Shown here: positions 8,552-17,188 of the stretch, in pieces
Position numbering within the stretch: position 1 is the first letter of the stretch
Layout: the number at the start of each line of letters is the position of its first letter
Source of the DNA: Flavobacterium psychrophilum
GTDB lineage: Bacteria > Bacteroidota > Bacteroidia > Flavobacteriales > Flavobacteriaceae
DNA: 28,937 nucleotides
Direction of reading: 5' to 3'
Assembly: GCA_945866505.1 (NCBI GenBank)
Contig: CAMBHH010000013.1
Coordinates: 1 to 28,937, forward strand
The notes under the pieces: model-generated
The model's input: the letters and a program-made list of their open reading frames with translations, nothing else
Told to the model about the DNA's origin: nothing
Database searches by the model: none
Translations under genes and position numbers: made by a program

Positions 8552-11500
8552 TTAAAATTCAATATTAAAGCCTAAATGATAAGAGGATAATGTAGGATAA
8601 GTAACCCCTATCGCCTCTGGATCTACAATATTAATGTTGTCAATGGAAAACAAATTCATACCTCTCACATATAACTTTAGCTTATTTAGCTTTAATTTTT
8701 TTGCAAACTGGCTTGATATGTTATAATAAATTTCGCATTGTCGTAACTTAAGATAGTTTCCTGATTGAAGCCAAATATCATTTGGTCTGTAATTGTTGTC
8801 ATTTGTCAAGTTGGTTAATCTTGGCAATGTTGCAGTATCTGCCGTTTCCGGAGTCCACGTGCCAGAAGAAAATTCGCTAATATTTGTATTGTTAACCAAA
8901 GGCCAAAAGACACTTTTTGTGTTTAGATATAAAGTTTCGTTTGCAACGCCTTGAAATAACATGTCTAAACCCAATCCATCCATTTCAAATCCAAAGTTTA
9001 AAGCATAATACAATTCTGGTGTTGAGCCTGCATATCCAATGGCTATATTATCTAGTCCATCAATTACGCCATCATTATTTTGGTCTTTATATTTTACATC
9101 ACCTGGATTAACTTCAGAGAATAACTGTTTTGGACTACTAGCTATCTCGGCTTCATTTTGAAAAAAACCAATGCTCTTAAGACCAAATCGTTGTCCTATT
9201 GATTGCCCTGTTTGGCGAAGGTAGTCATAGGCTTTGACATCTTCGTTCATATTAATAATTTTATTTTTGGCATAAGTAAAATTACCACCAATAAAGAAAT
9301 TCAATTTATCTATGCTATTTTTGTACATAAAAGAACCTTCAATACCTTTGTTGAGAACTTCTCCGCCATTATTAAATGGAACACTGACGCCAATTAGGGA
9401 AGGTACTGTGCCAGATGTAGTTACTAGAATATTTGTTCTTTTGTCTTGGAATGCATCGATGTTTATTGTCAATTTATTGAATAATTCGAGATTGGCTCCA
9501 AGGTTTATTTTTTCAGAAGATTCATAAGTAAGGCCTGTTGCAGCTAATCTTCCTTCTCTAATTCCAGTATTACTTATATTTCCTGTCCCATAAGAATAAC
9601 TACCGCTGTTACTATAAAATTGAGCATCAAGATTGTTAAATGTATTGCCATCACTGTTTGTTGGTAAAATATCATTCCCACTTTTTCCCCAAGAACCTCG
9701 TAGTTTGAAATAATTTAGAAACGTATTATTTTTCATGAAATTTTCTCTACTAACAATCCAACCAGCCGATACTGCTGGAAAAAGACCAAAACGGTTTTCT
9801 TTAGGAAATAGATTTGTTCCGCTGTAGGATAAAACTCCATCAATAAAATAGCGATTTTGATACCCGTAGCTCGCTGTGGTTACCAAATTATCCCTAAGAA
9901 AGGTGTTGTATTGACCGTCCAATACTCTTTTGTCTTCTTGATATAATGCACTAGCAGTTACCTTATTTTGATTCCAGTTGCCTTCATATTTAATTTTAGC
10001 ATAACCTGTAGCGTGCCTAATTTGGTCGCCAAATACTTGTGAGTTAGTTAAATCATTATCAGCTCCTAGAGGCGTCCCGTTTACGGTTGTAATTTCATTT
10101 GTAATTGGATCCCTTGTAAAACTTACACCACCATATAAATATGTTTTTGAATTCGTTTCAAAGAAAGAAGCGTAGCTATCATAAGCTGCGGCGACTTCTG
10201 CTGACAACCCTTTTACCCAGCCACCTAGATCTTGTACAATTTTACCGTTGGCATATGATGCTCGATCATTTGGTTTGTAATTTCCTGTTGAAGAAGCTCC
10301 AGCCACCGGGTTGGTTGAGTAAAAAGGAGATCCTCCCCAAACGCCCGATTCATATTGAACTGGAAATAATGCTGAGGGTATGGTATAAACCGCATTCACA
10401 ATGTTTGATGCTCTTCTGTTAGGTTCATTCGTTCCGCCTATGTAACCTGATGCGTCTACAATAAATTTTGTAGTGTTGGTTAAATCGATATCTAAATTAG
10501 CTCTAAAATTCAGCCTGTCATATTTCATGCTATTGTCATAGCGATTGTCTAAATTAAAATTATCTATTAGCCCTCTATCATTTTGATAATTTAAGGAACA
10601 AAAGTAAGTATTGCTTTTTCCTCCTCCCCAAAAACTAGTGTTAACATTGTTAGTAACACCAAAATCTCTAAAAGTTTCATCCCACCAATTAACGTTTGGA
10701 TGTGAATATGGATTTGCACCACTTTTATAATCCAGCAAATCTTGATTAGAGTACAGAGGTGCAGTTCCATCTAAAGCACTGGCTTGGTTTACTGCTGTTG
10801 CATAACCATAAGAATCTAAGAATTTTGGTTTACGAAAAGGTGTATTCCAGCCTTTGTCGTATGACACTCCTATGTTAAACGAATCTTTCTGCCCTCTTTT
10901 CGTTGTTACAAGCAGTACACCATTTGCACCTCTCAGTCCATATTTAGAAACATCAGTTCCGTCCTTTAACACAGATATGCTTTCAATATCTAGCAATGCA
11001 AGAGACGCCAAATCCCTTTCAAATCCATCTACTAATACTAATATTCTGTTACTATTTAACGATGCCACACCACGTATGTACATAGTAGGATTTCTGTTCC
11101 AAGGCACGCCGCCGTTTTGTAACACCATTAGCCCTTTGAGTTTTCCGTACAAGCTTTCGGCAGGATTTAACAATGAACTTTTTTGTAATTTATCAGAATA
11201 AACCAAATCTATGGCAGTGTTAATTTCATCAATAGATTTAGTGGTGCCAAAACCCGTATTTACGTTCTTATCCGATTTTTTTAATTCAACACTTACCTTG
11301 GTTGAATGTATAGCAATTATTTTTTCTATTTCATTAAAATATAATTTTACAAGTCCTGATGGGTTCATATTCAAAATAACATTTCCCTCAGAATCTGTAA
11401 TTCCAGATATTGCAGCATTGTCGACTGATTTCACTTGTACGCCAGCTAAAGGTTTTTTAAATTCATCTGTAACGGTCACGTTTACATTTCCATTTTGGGC

Positions 11501-11662
11501 ATTACTATGGAATGGAGACAACAATAGGGTCAATAAGAAAATAATTACAGAAGGTGATAGCAATTTTAAATTACTTAATCTAAAAATTCGAAAAGCCTTG
11601 GAGTAGGGTAGGTCAGCCTTCATGTAAGTATTGTTTATTGGGTTGGTTAACTTTTTTTTCAT
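8552..11662 (-). CDS. SusC/RagA-family TonB-dependent transporter (pair 1, divergent)
   Basis: A 1036-residue outer-membrane barrel importing oligosaccharides with its SusD partner. It has a long basic leader of about 35 residues before the hydrophobic core (SPSVIIFLLTLLLSPF), with cleavage near SNAQ at 53-56. An in-frame ATG at codon 14 (11623) is an alternative start. A carboxypeptidase-regulatory-like domain (about 57-128) is shorter and more divergent than usual. The TonB-box position reads VNTGFGTTK (134-142) rather than the common VVVGYGTQK. The plug contains MYIRGVASLNSNRILVLVDG and VLKDGTDVSKYGLRGANG (about 194-248), followed by the beta-barrel ending in YHLGFNIEF. It begins 31 bases after the susD2 stop, so it is probably cotranscribed with pair 2. 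It is not a recent copy of the other SusC, because the two sequences are quite different. Confidence 0.96.
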   Translation of the reverse strand: MKKKLTNPINNTYMKADLPYSKAFRIFRLSNLKLLSPSVIIFLLTLLLSPFHSNAQNGNVNVTVTDEFKKPLAGVQVKSVDNAAISGITDSEGNVILNMNPSGLVKLYFNEIEKIIAIHSTKVSVELKKSDKNVNTGFGTTKSIDEINTAIDLVYSDKLQKSSLLNPAESLYGKLKGLMVLQNGGVPWNRNPTMYIRGVASLNSNRILVLVDGFERDLASLALLDIESISVLKDGTDVSKYGLRGANGVLLVTTKRGQKDSFNIGVSYDKGWNTPFRKPKFLDSYGYATAVNQASALDGTAPLYSNQDLLDYKSGANPYSHPNVNWWDETFRDFGVTNNVNTSFWGGGKSNTYFCSLNYQNDRGLIDNFNLDNRYDNSMKYDRLNFRANLDIDLTNTTKFIVDASGYIGGTNEPNRRASNIVNAVYTIPSALFPVQYESGVWGGSPFYSTNPVAGASSTGNYKPNDRASYANGKIVQDLGGWVKGLSAEVAAAYDSYASFFETNSKTYLYGGVSFTRDPITNEITTVNGTPLGADNDLTNSQVFGDQIRHATGYAKIKYEGNWNQNKVTASALYQEDKRVLDGQYNTFLRDNLVTTASYGYQNRYFIDGVLSYSGTNLFPKENRFGLFPAVSAGWIVSRENFMKNNTFLNYFKLRGSWGKSGNDILPTNSDGNTFNNLDAQFYSNSGSYSYGTGNISNTGIREGRLAATGLTYESSEKINLGANLELFNKLTINIDAFQDKRTNILVTTSGTVPSLIGVSVPFNNGGEVLNKGIEGSFMYKNSIDKLNFFIGGNFTYAKNKIINMNEDVKAYDYLRQTGQSIGQRFGLKSIGFFQNEAEIASSPKQLFSEVNPGDVKYKDQNNDGVIDGLDNIAIGYAGSTPELYYALNFGFEMDGLGLDMLFQGVANETLYLNTKSVFWPLVNNTNISEFSSGTWTPETADTATLPRLTNLTNDNNYRPNDIWLQSGNYLKLRQCEIYYNISSQFAKKLKLNKLKLYVRGMNLFSIDNINIVDPEAIGVTYPTLSSYHLGFNIEF

Positions 11663-11693
11663 TTGATTTTGTTTGTTAGATTCGAACTCTCAA

Positions 11694-13532
11694 TTACCAC
11701 CCTGGGTTTTGCGTTAAACCGTAGCCTTTATTTACTTCTGTTGCGGGAAAAGCACTCAAATACCATTTACGAGAAAATTGTGTAGTCCAATTTCTTATAG
11801 GCAATTTTACCTCTTGGTAAGTGAATGTTGTTTTATCTGCATTTGTGGCTTTTGTAATTTCACCGTGTAATCTTTGTGTAAAAACGTCATCTAGAAGATG
11901 GCGGGTAATATCATACCAACGTATTTCTTCGTAACCAAATTCGAGAGCCCTTTCGGTTAAGACCGCCGCTCTAAATTGTTCTTGGCTTAAATTCGTTGGC
12001 AAATCGCCAAGACCTACTCTATTTCTTACTGTGTTTACAGCTTCGAAGGCTTCCGCTGTAGGACCTCCACTTGCTTCATTCAAAGCTTCTGCATACGTTA
12101 AATAAATTTCTGCTAAACGCAAATAAGGCCAGTGCACTGGTACACCGCGTGTGTTTGATGCGAAATTTCGATCTGTATCTAATAAAAATTTTCTTACCTT
12201 AAATCCTGTTCGGGTTAGTGGAGCTCCAAATAAAGTTTCTCGACCGTTAGACTTTGGGGTAGAACCAGAAGCGTCTTCGTACATTTCTGAAATTCTACCT
12301 TGATATTGGTCGCCATTTACTAGCACCGTCTCGTACAAACGTGGGTCTCTATTGGCGTAAGGAAAATCTTTATTAAAGCCTGAGTTGGGGTCAGTAATTT
12401 TTAGGCCATTGGCCATTGGGAACATATCGACATATTCTTTGGATGGACATGCAACCCCGTATTCAGAAGCAGCTGCGTTCCAAATATAAGCTCCATTCCA
12501 AAAATCTAAACCAGCATATCTTACTCTGGTGCTAATCAAAACTTCGCCATTTGCTCTTTTGTAATAGGCATCCTGAAAATCTTTTCTCGGGTTTCCGGTG
12601 CTTACAAGTCTATATCCATTAGCCCCTGCTTTTTCTAGTAATTCTTTTGCAGCATCTGCTGCACGTGTCCATAAACTGAGATCTTTTTTTCCATGCCAAG
12701 TATAATTTAGTTTATTAGCATCGGCATTCGGATCCATAAATGGAGTGCCGCTGTTGAATATCGGGCTAGCGCCAAACAGTAGAATTCTTGCTTTTAAACC
12801 CATTGCAGCAGCTTTAGTAAAGCGGCCATCGTCAATTGCGGTTGTTGTCCAAGGTAAGTCCTCTTGCGCTGAATCAATGAGAGCAACTATTTTGTTCAGT
12901 GTTTCTAGCGAGGTTGATCTTGGAATAGTAGGGATATCTGTTACGCCATAAGTTTTGTCTACCCAAGGTAAACCTCCATAATGACGATACATATCACAAT
13001 AATGAAGAGCAATTATCATTTTAGCCTCTGCTTTCATTTTTTTGATTTTTACTTTCATTTCTTCAATCTTTTCTGGAGTAGAATCCTCTGCTGGAATGCG
13101 ATCAGCATTTTCTATGATATCGTAACATGCTCGGATGGCTGCCCAATTTCCTCTCCCGCTATAAGAGTATTTTGTTTCAAAGGGTTTATTTGATTCAACT
13201 GTGGAATTATAGCCCATATTGTAATAGAACTTATTCACAGTACCCCAAGTTAACGAATAGGTTTGGTTTATATCTGTCAACGACTCAAGGACATCTATTG
13301 CCATTTTAAATCCTTTGTTTGTTTGTGTTGTTGGAAGTCCATAAGGTAAAGAAGAATAGGCCGACGTTAAGTAACGATCTGCAAGTAAATAAGAACTAAA
13401 GATTTGGTCTTTGCTTATATCACCACCGCTAGGATCTTTATCTAGAAACTCATTACCTAATTCTAGTTTGTCACAGCTAACTATTAGCAACATAAATACT
13501 ACAATAGTTGAAAATATTATTTTTGTCTTCAT
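11694..13532 (-). CDS. SusD/RagB-family glycan-binding lipoprotein (pair 2)
   Basis: A 612-residue surface lipoprotein. The signal peptide MKTKIIFSTIVVFMLLIVSC ends in a lipobox with Cys20 as the lipid anchor. Family marks include FLDKDPSGGDISKDQIF near the N-terminus, AEAKMIIALHYCDMYRHYGGLPWVD, KAAAMGLKARILLFGASPIFN, LRLAEIYLTYAEALNEA, VNTVRNRVGLGDLP, LTERALEFGYEEIRWYDITRH and a C-terminal QNPGW. It should close the cognate SusC barrel and bind the glycan at the surface. It starts 27 bases after the susC2 stop and is followed 31 bases later by susC1, so it sits inside a four-gene operon. It is about 50 residues longer than the SusD of pair 1 and clearly different in sequence, suggesting the two pairs recognise different parts or sizes of the substrate. 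Confidence 0.97.
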   Translation of the reverse strand: MKTKIIFSTIVVFMLLIVSCDKLELGNEFLDKDPSGGDISKDQIFSSYLLADRYLTSAYSSLPYGLPTTQTNKGFKMAIDVLESLTDINQTYSLTWGTVNKFYYNMGYNSTVESNKPFETKYSYSGRGNWAAIRACYDIIENADRIPAEDSTPEKIEEMKVKIKKMKAEAKMIIALHYCDMYRHYGGLPWVDKTYGVTDIPTIPRSTSLETLNKIVALIDSAQEDLPWTTTAIDDGRFTKAAAMGLKARILLFGASPIFNSGTPFMDPNADANKLNYTWHGKKDLSLWTRAADAAKELLEKAGANGYRLVSTGNPRKDFQDAYYKRANGEVLISTRVRYAGLDFWNGAYIWNAAASEYGVACPSKEYVDMFPMANGLKITDPNSGFNKDFPYANRDPRLYETVLVNGDQYQGRISEMYEDASGSTPKSNGRETLFGAPLTRTGFKVRKFLLDTDRNFASNTRGVPVHWPYLRLAEIYLTYAEALNEASGGPTAEAFEAVNTVRNRVGLGDLPTNLSQEQFRAAVLTERALEFGYEEIRWYDITRHLLDDVFTQRLHGEITKATNADKTTFTYQEVKLPIRNWTTQFSRKWYLSAFPATEVNKGYGLTQNPGW

Positions 13533-13559
13533 TATTTTGTTTTTTAGTGTGATTATTTT

Positions 13560-16500
13560 TTATAAGAAATTTAATTTAACTCCAAAATTATACAATTTCG
13601 TTAGTGGATATTGTGGAGTGGAATTTGTTCTTGATTCAGGGTCAATAATTTTCAATTTAGAAAATGTAATTAAATTATTAGCATTGAAAAATAACCGAAA
13701 GGTGGATATGCCCATTTTTTTGAAAAATATCCCTTTAAAATTATAGCCTGTCTCTAGCGTTTTCAAACGAATGTACGAAGCATCCCGTATCCAAAAGTCA
13801 GATGGTTGAGAGTTATTGGCGTTCCCAAGAAATGATAGTCTTGGAAGTGTTGCCGTGTTTGCAGTTTCTGGTGTCCAAGCGTTATCAGGAAATGTTTGCA
13901 ATAAGCCTCGTGTTCCTCCAGCAAATGGCGTTTTAAAGGTTTCATCAAGCAAACGTGATGTATTAGTGGCTCCAGCCCAAGACATATTAAAATCAAAGTT
14001 TTTCACATTAAAACTTAAATTGATACCAAAATTAAACATTGGATAGTCAGGAAAACCGATAGCCGTTTCGTCCTCAGCGTCAATAAAGCCATCTTTGTTT
14101 AAGTCTTTATATATTAGGTCGCCAGGCTTTAGATTTTCTAAAAAGTCAGGTACTAGGTTCAGGGTATTATTTGCTCTGTTTAGCGCAACAAAATCTAGGT
14201 CAGCCTGCGTAAAAAATCGATCGTAATTATAACCAAATGGTTGTCCAACAGATTGCCCTGTTCTAAATTGATAGGGTTGATTTCGCGGTACTTCTTCCTG
14301 AAAGATAATTTTATTTTTGCTATAACTCATATTTACATTGAATAAAAAACCAAAATTTTTGTTTTTTTGTTCTTTCCAATTGAGTTCAACTTCATATCCT
14401 TTATTTTCAACAATGCCTATGTTTACAGCTTGTGAAATGAAATTAGTACCCATATAGTCTGGAAATATACCACGATTAGTAACTAGTATATCGCTTCTGT
14501 TTTCCTTGAACAATTCTAATACCATTCCAAATTTATCGCTAAATAATTTTAATTCAAGTCCTAAATTTTGTTTGGCTGCTTTTTCCCAAGTTACACCGGG
14601 GTTTCCGATTGGATTTTCTGTAGCTCCAGGTTGATTGGTTGTAACAGCTGTACCAAAATTATATCCAGCACCAGTATTTAAAGGATTAAAACTATCAGGT
14701 AAATAAAGAAAACGTCGTCCGCCAATTTTATCATTACCTACAATTCCGTAAGAATATCTTACTTTTAAGAAACTAATAACAGGTAGCGCTTTCATGAAAG
14801 ATTCTTTTGAAATTACCCAACCTGCCGAAACTGCTGGAAAAAAACCGAATCGTTGTGATTTTGCAAAATTCTCTGAACCATTGTATCCAATGTTGACATC
14901 AACAGAGTACTTATTGTTATAATCATAAGTGGCACGACCTGCAATACCTACTAATCCACTTGGAATCTCTGGAAATTGTGACGGAAAATAAACTTTTTGT
15001 TGATTGTACAACAGCAGGCCTCCAAAATTATGCAAACCAAATTTTCGATTATAATTTAAACGACTTTCAAAATACCAGTTTCTTCCTTGCCCTTGTGATT
15101 CTGAATAACCAAGATCTGCGTTCGAACCAGAGGGTTGATACACGATTGTGTTAGGATCTTCTCCCGGTAGAAGTGGTCTGCCGGCAATATCGCTTAAATA
15201 GATTGGCGCATATCTAATTACCGATGAACTTCTAGATTTGGTGTGATTGTAATATGTATTATTTGATAATTTGAATCCAAAATTTAAACCTTTTACAAAA
15301 TTTAATTGCTGAGTTAAATCTAAATCAAAATTCAGTCTGTTTTCAAGAATGTTATTATAGCCACGTCCGTAAAATGGGTCTAGTCCTTCGTTTTTAGGAT
15401 CTCTAATGTAGAATGAATCATTAACGATATATTTGCCGTCTACTATCCCCGGACTACCAAAAGGCGCTGCCCAATATATTAATCTAAACAATTGTTCCAT
15501 ACCGTCTTTGGTTATTGGTTCATTTCTCACTCCAATTTGAGAACCAATGGTAATACCTAACTTGGTAGTTTTGGTAACTTCTATGTCAAGATTTGTTCGG
15601 AAGTTATACCTACTAAATGCGAAATTATAATCGTAAGCGGATTCAAAAGTTTTAAATAAACCGTCCTGTGTCAGCGCCCCAAGTGAAGCAAAATACTTTA
15701 CTTTATCATTACCACCAGAAATATTGACATTGGCTCTTGATTGCATTGCAAATGGCTTTAAAATATAGTCCAGCCAATCGGTATTTGGGAAAATAATTGG
15801 GTCAGAGTTAGTTCTAAATGCTTCAACTGCTCTTGGTGTAAACCTTAAATCATTTTCAGGAACTCCATCATTTCTTTGCGATTGATTGTATGCTTGTGCA
15901 TAGGTGTAACTATCTGCAAAGTTAAGCAATTGCGTAGCTTGTTGTAATCCTTGCGAATAGCTAGCTGTTATAGCTGCTTTACCCAATTTGCCTCGTTTGG
16001 TGGTAACAATTATAACGCCATTCGCACCACGTACTCCATAAACTGCAGTTGCAGATGCATCTTTGAGCAAGGAGAATGTTTCGATTTCGTCTGGATCTAG
16101 ACTAGTAAAAGGTCGTTCTACTCCATCAACTATGACCAGTGGCTGTGATCTATCTTCTGAAAGTGATGCAATACCACGAATAAAAATTCTAGGATCGTCG
16201 GCTCCTGGTCTTCCAGATGCCTGAACAGTAGAAATCCCTGTTATTTGACCTGCTAAGCTATTGGCAATATTAGCGCTAGGTGATCGACTTAATTGTTCTG
16301 CCGTTATTGTTCCGATTGCCCCTGTTTGCGTAATTTTTTTCTGTTTGCCGTACGCTACGACAACAACGGCATCCATTTCGGTTGCTGAAGACGCCATTTT
16401 AAGGTTGATGACGCTTTTACCGTTGACAGCAATTACTTTTGTTTCAAAACCAATAAAACTGAACTCAAGTACGCTTTTTGAAGAGGTGCTAATTTTGTAT

Positions 16501-16691
16501 TTCCCATCAATATCAGTACTAGTGCCTTTCTTAGTGGCTTTTTCAACTATGTTTACTCCAGGAATTGGAACGCCTTGGTTATCAGTTACCGTTCCTGTTA
16601 CTTCCAATGATTGTGCCCGCAAGGTTTGAATCATTCCCAGTAAAATCATTAAGCTAAGAAATAAATAAGATTTGGTTTGTTTTATTCTCAT
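13560..16691 (-). CDS. SusC/RagA-family TonB-dependent transporter (pair 2, promoter-proximal)
   Basis: A 1043-residue outer-membrane transporter. A signal peptide is cleaved near LRAQ (residue 27). A canonical carboxypeptidase-regulatory-like domain follows (VTGTVTDNQGVPIPGVNI to about residue 100), then a TonB box-like segment DAVVVVAYGKQKK (107-119). The plug contains SLAGQITGISTVQASG, IFIRGIASL and the SusC signature SLLKDASATAVYGVRGANGV, followed by the barrel ending in YNFGVKLNFL. It is the first gene of the minus-strand operon susC2-susD2-susC1-susD1 and has a leader of about 500 bases behind the regulator gene. That leader carries several repeats and palindromes that could serve the regulator. 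Length and motifs are ordinary, with no damage seen. Energy would come from TonB-ExbBD encoded elsewhere. Confidence 0.97.
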   Translation of the reverse strand: MRIKQTKSYLFLSLMILLGMIQTLRAQSLEVTGTVTDNQGVPIPGVNIVEKATKKGTSTDIDGKYKISTSSKSVLEFSFIGFETKVIAVNGKSVINLKMASSATEMDAVVVVAYGKQKKITQTGAIGTITAEQLSRSPSANIANSLAGQITGISTVQASGRPGADDPRIFIRGIASLSEDRSQPLVIVDGVERPFTSLDPDEIETFSLLKDASATAVYGVRGANGVIIVTTKRGKLGKAAITASYSQGLQQATQLLNFADSYTYAQAYNQSQRNDGVPENDLRFTPRAVEAFRTNSDPIIFPNTDWLDYILKPFAMQSRANVNISGGNDKVKYFASLGALTQDGLFKTFESAYDYNFAFSRYNFRTNLDIEVTKTTKLGITIGSQIGVRNEPITKDGMEQLFRLIYWAAPFGSPGIVDGKYIVNDSFYIRDPKNEGLDPFYGRGYNNILENRLNFDLDLTQQLNFVKGLNFGFKLSNNTYYNHTKSRSSSVIRYAPIYLSDIAGRPLLPGEDPNTIVYQPSGSNADLGYSESQGQGRNWYFESRLNYNRKFGLHNFGGLLLYNQQKVYFPSQFPEIPSGLVGIAGRATYDYNNKYSVDVNIGYNGSENFAKSQRFGFFPAVSAGWVISKESFMKALPVISFLKVRYSYGIVGNDKIGGRRFLYLPDSFNPLNTGAGYNFGTAVTTNQPGATENPIGNPGVTWEKAAKQNLGLELKLFSDKFGMVLELFKENRSDILVTNRGIFPDYMGTNFISQAVNIGIVENKGYEVELNWKEQKNKNFGFLFNVNMSYSKNKIIFQEEVPRNQPYQFRTGQSVGQPFGYNYDRFFTQADLDFVALNRANNTLNLVPDFLENLKPGDLIYKDLNKDGFIDAEDETAIGFPDYPMFNFGINLSFNVKNFDFNMSWAGATNTSRLLDETFKTPFAGGTRGLLQTFPDNAWTPETANTATLPRLSFLGNANNSQPSDFWIRDASYIRLKTLETGYNFKGIFFKKMGISTFRLFFNANNLITFSKLKIIDPESRTNSTPQYPLTKLYNFGVKLNFL

Positions 16692-16733
16692 TGGTTTAAA
16701 TTTTCGTGTAGTTAATTTCTTGGTTATTTTTAA

Positions 16734-16758
16734 TTTTTCAAATAATGTTTTTCAAATA
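16734..16758 (-). repeat. Two 11-bp direct repeats upstream of susC2
   Basis: TTTTTCAAATA occurs exactly at 16734-16744 and again at 16748-16758, giving a 14-base period. The second copy runs into a 10-bp palindrome CAAATATTTG (16753-16762). The pair lies 43-67 bases upstream of the susC2 ATG. A/T richness raises the chance of coincidence. Confidence 0.6.
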
Positions 16759-16845
16759 TTTGTTGAATTGAATGAAAAAATAGTATAAGTTTTTAGTTAA
16801 AAAAGTAATGGATGTTCTGATTATTAAATAGGCAATAACCTTGGT

Positions 16846-16866
16846 TTAAACAGGCTGTCTGTTTAA
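16846..16866. promoter_or_regulatory. Inverted repeat in susC2 leader, candidate operator or RNA hairpin
   Basis: TTAAACAG (16846-16853) and CTGTTTAA (16859-16866) are perfect reverse complements around a 5-base spacer. The element sits about 155 bases upstream of the susC2 start, and about 25 bases downstream of the possible -7 element. It could be a binding site for the AraC-type domain of the adjacent regulator or an RNA hairpin in the leader. Confidence 0.5.
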
Positions 16867-17009
16867 GGAATTTTTATTAATTATTTAACACAAAATTATA
16901 TAGAAATAACGTTTTCGTAGTAGTACAAATAATTCAAATAAGGGGTCAAATAGCTCATTTACCAATTAAACCAGGAAATCGACAGTGGGTGTCAATAATA
17001 CAATATCTG

Positions 17010-17021
17010 GAGTTATAACTC
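17010..17021. promoter_or_regulatory. 12-bp perfect palindrome between regulator and susC2
   Basis: GAGTTATAACTC at 17010-17021 is its own reverse complement. It lies upstream of the possible -7 element, in a position suitable for activator binding. A role is inferred from position only. Confidence 0.4.
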
Positions 17022-17188
17022 TAAAATCTTTATTTTAAATAATTTACAAAATTTAATAATCGTTTTTAATCCTGCTCTAGGTTTTGCTACATACAAAAAC
17101 AGTTTTTGCATCGGAACACTTTGGAAACAGCAATGTGTATTAGTAAAAGCGAATTGCAAACAGCGAGGTTAAATTAAAAAGTTGATTG

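Larger units (their letters stand above)
16692..17188. promoter_or_regulatory. Leader/promoter region of the SusCD operon
   Basis: This 497-base gap between the regulator and susC2 holds no gene. It should carry the operon promoter on the minus strand. A Bacteroidetes-type -7 element, TAATTTTG (consensus TAnnTTTG), lies at 16891-16898 on the minus strand, but no TTTG was seen at normal -33 spacing; the nearest is 27 bases away. Three structured elements are listed separately: an 11-bp direct repeat (16734-16758), an inverted repeat (16846-16866) and a 12-bp palindrome (17010-17021). Which of them the regulator uses is unknown. Confidence 0.55.

Noticed and set aside
11211..11606. 131-codon plus-strand frame inside the susC1 gene
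   Set aside because: Antisense shadow of a clear SusC N-terminus; no start signal or domain.
13411..13746. 111-codon plus-strand frame across the susC2/susD2 junction
   Set aside because: It runs antisense through two certain genes and has no recognisable domain.
13560..16691. Idea that the two SusC genes are a recent tandem duplication
   Set aside because: Signal peptides, regulatory-like domains, TonB-box regions and plug motifs differ throughout; no long stretch of shared sequence was seen.
16926..16929. CAAA as a minus-strand -33 element for the TAATTTTG box
   Set aside because: The 27-base spacing is well outside the usual range, so a full promoter was not claimed.
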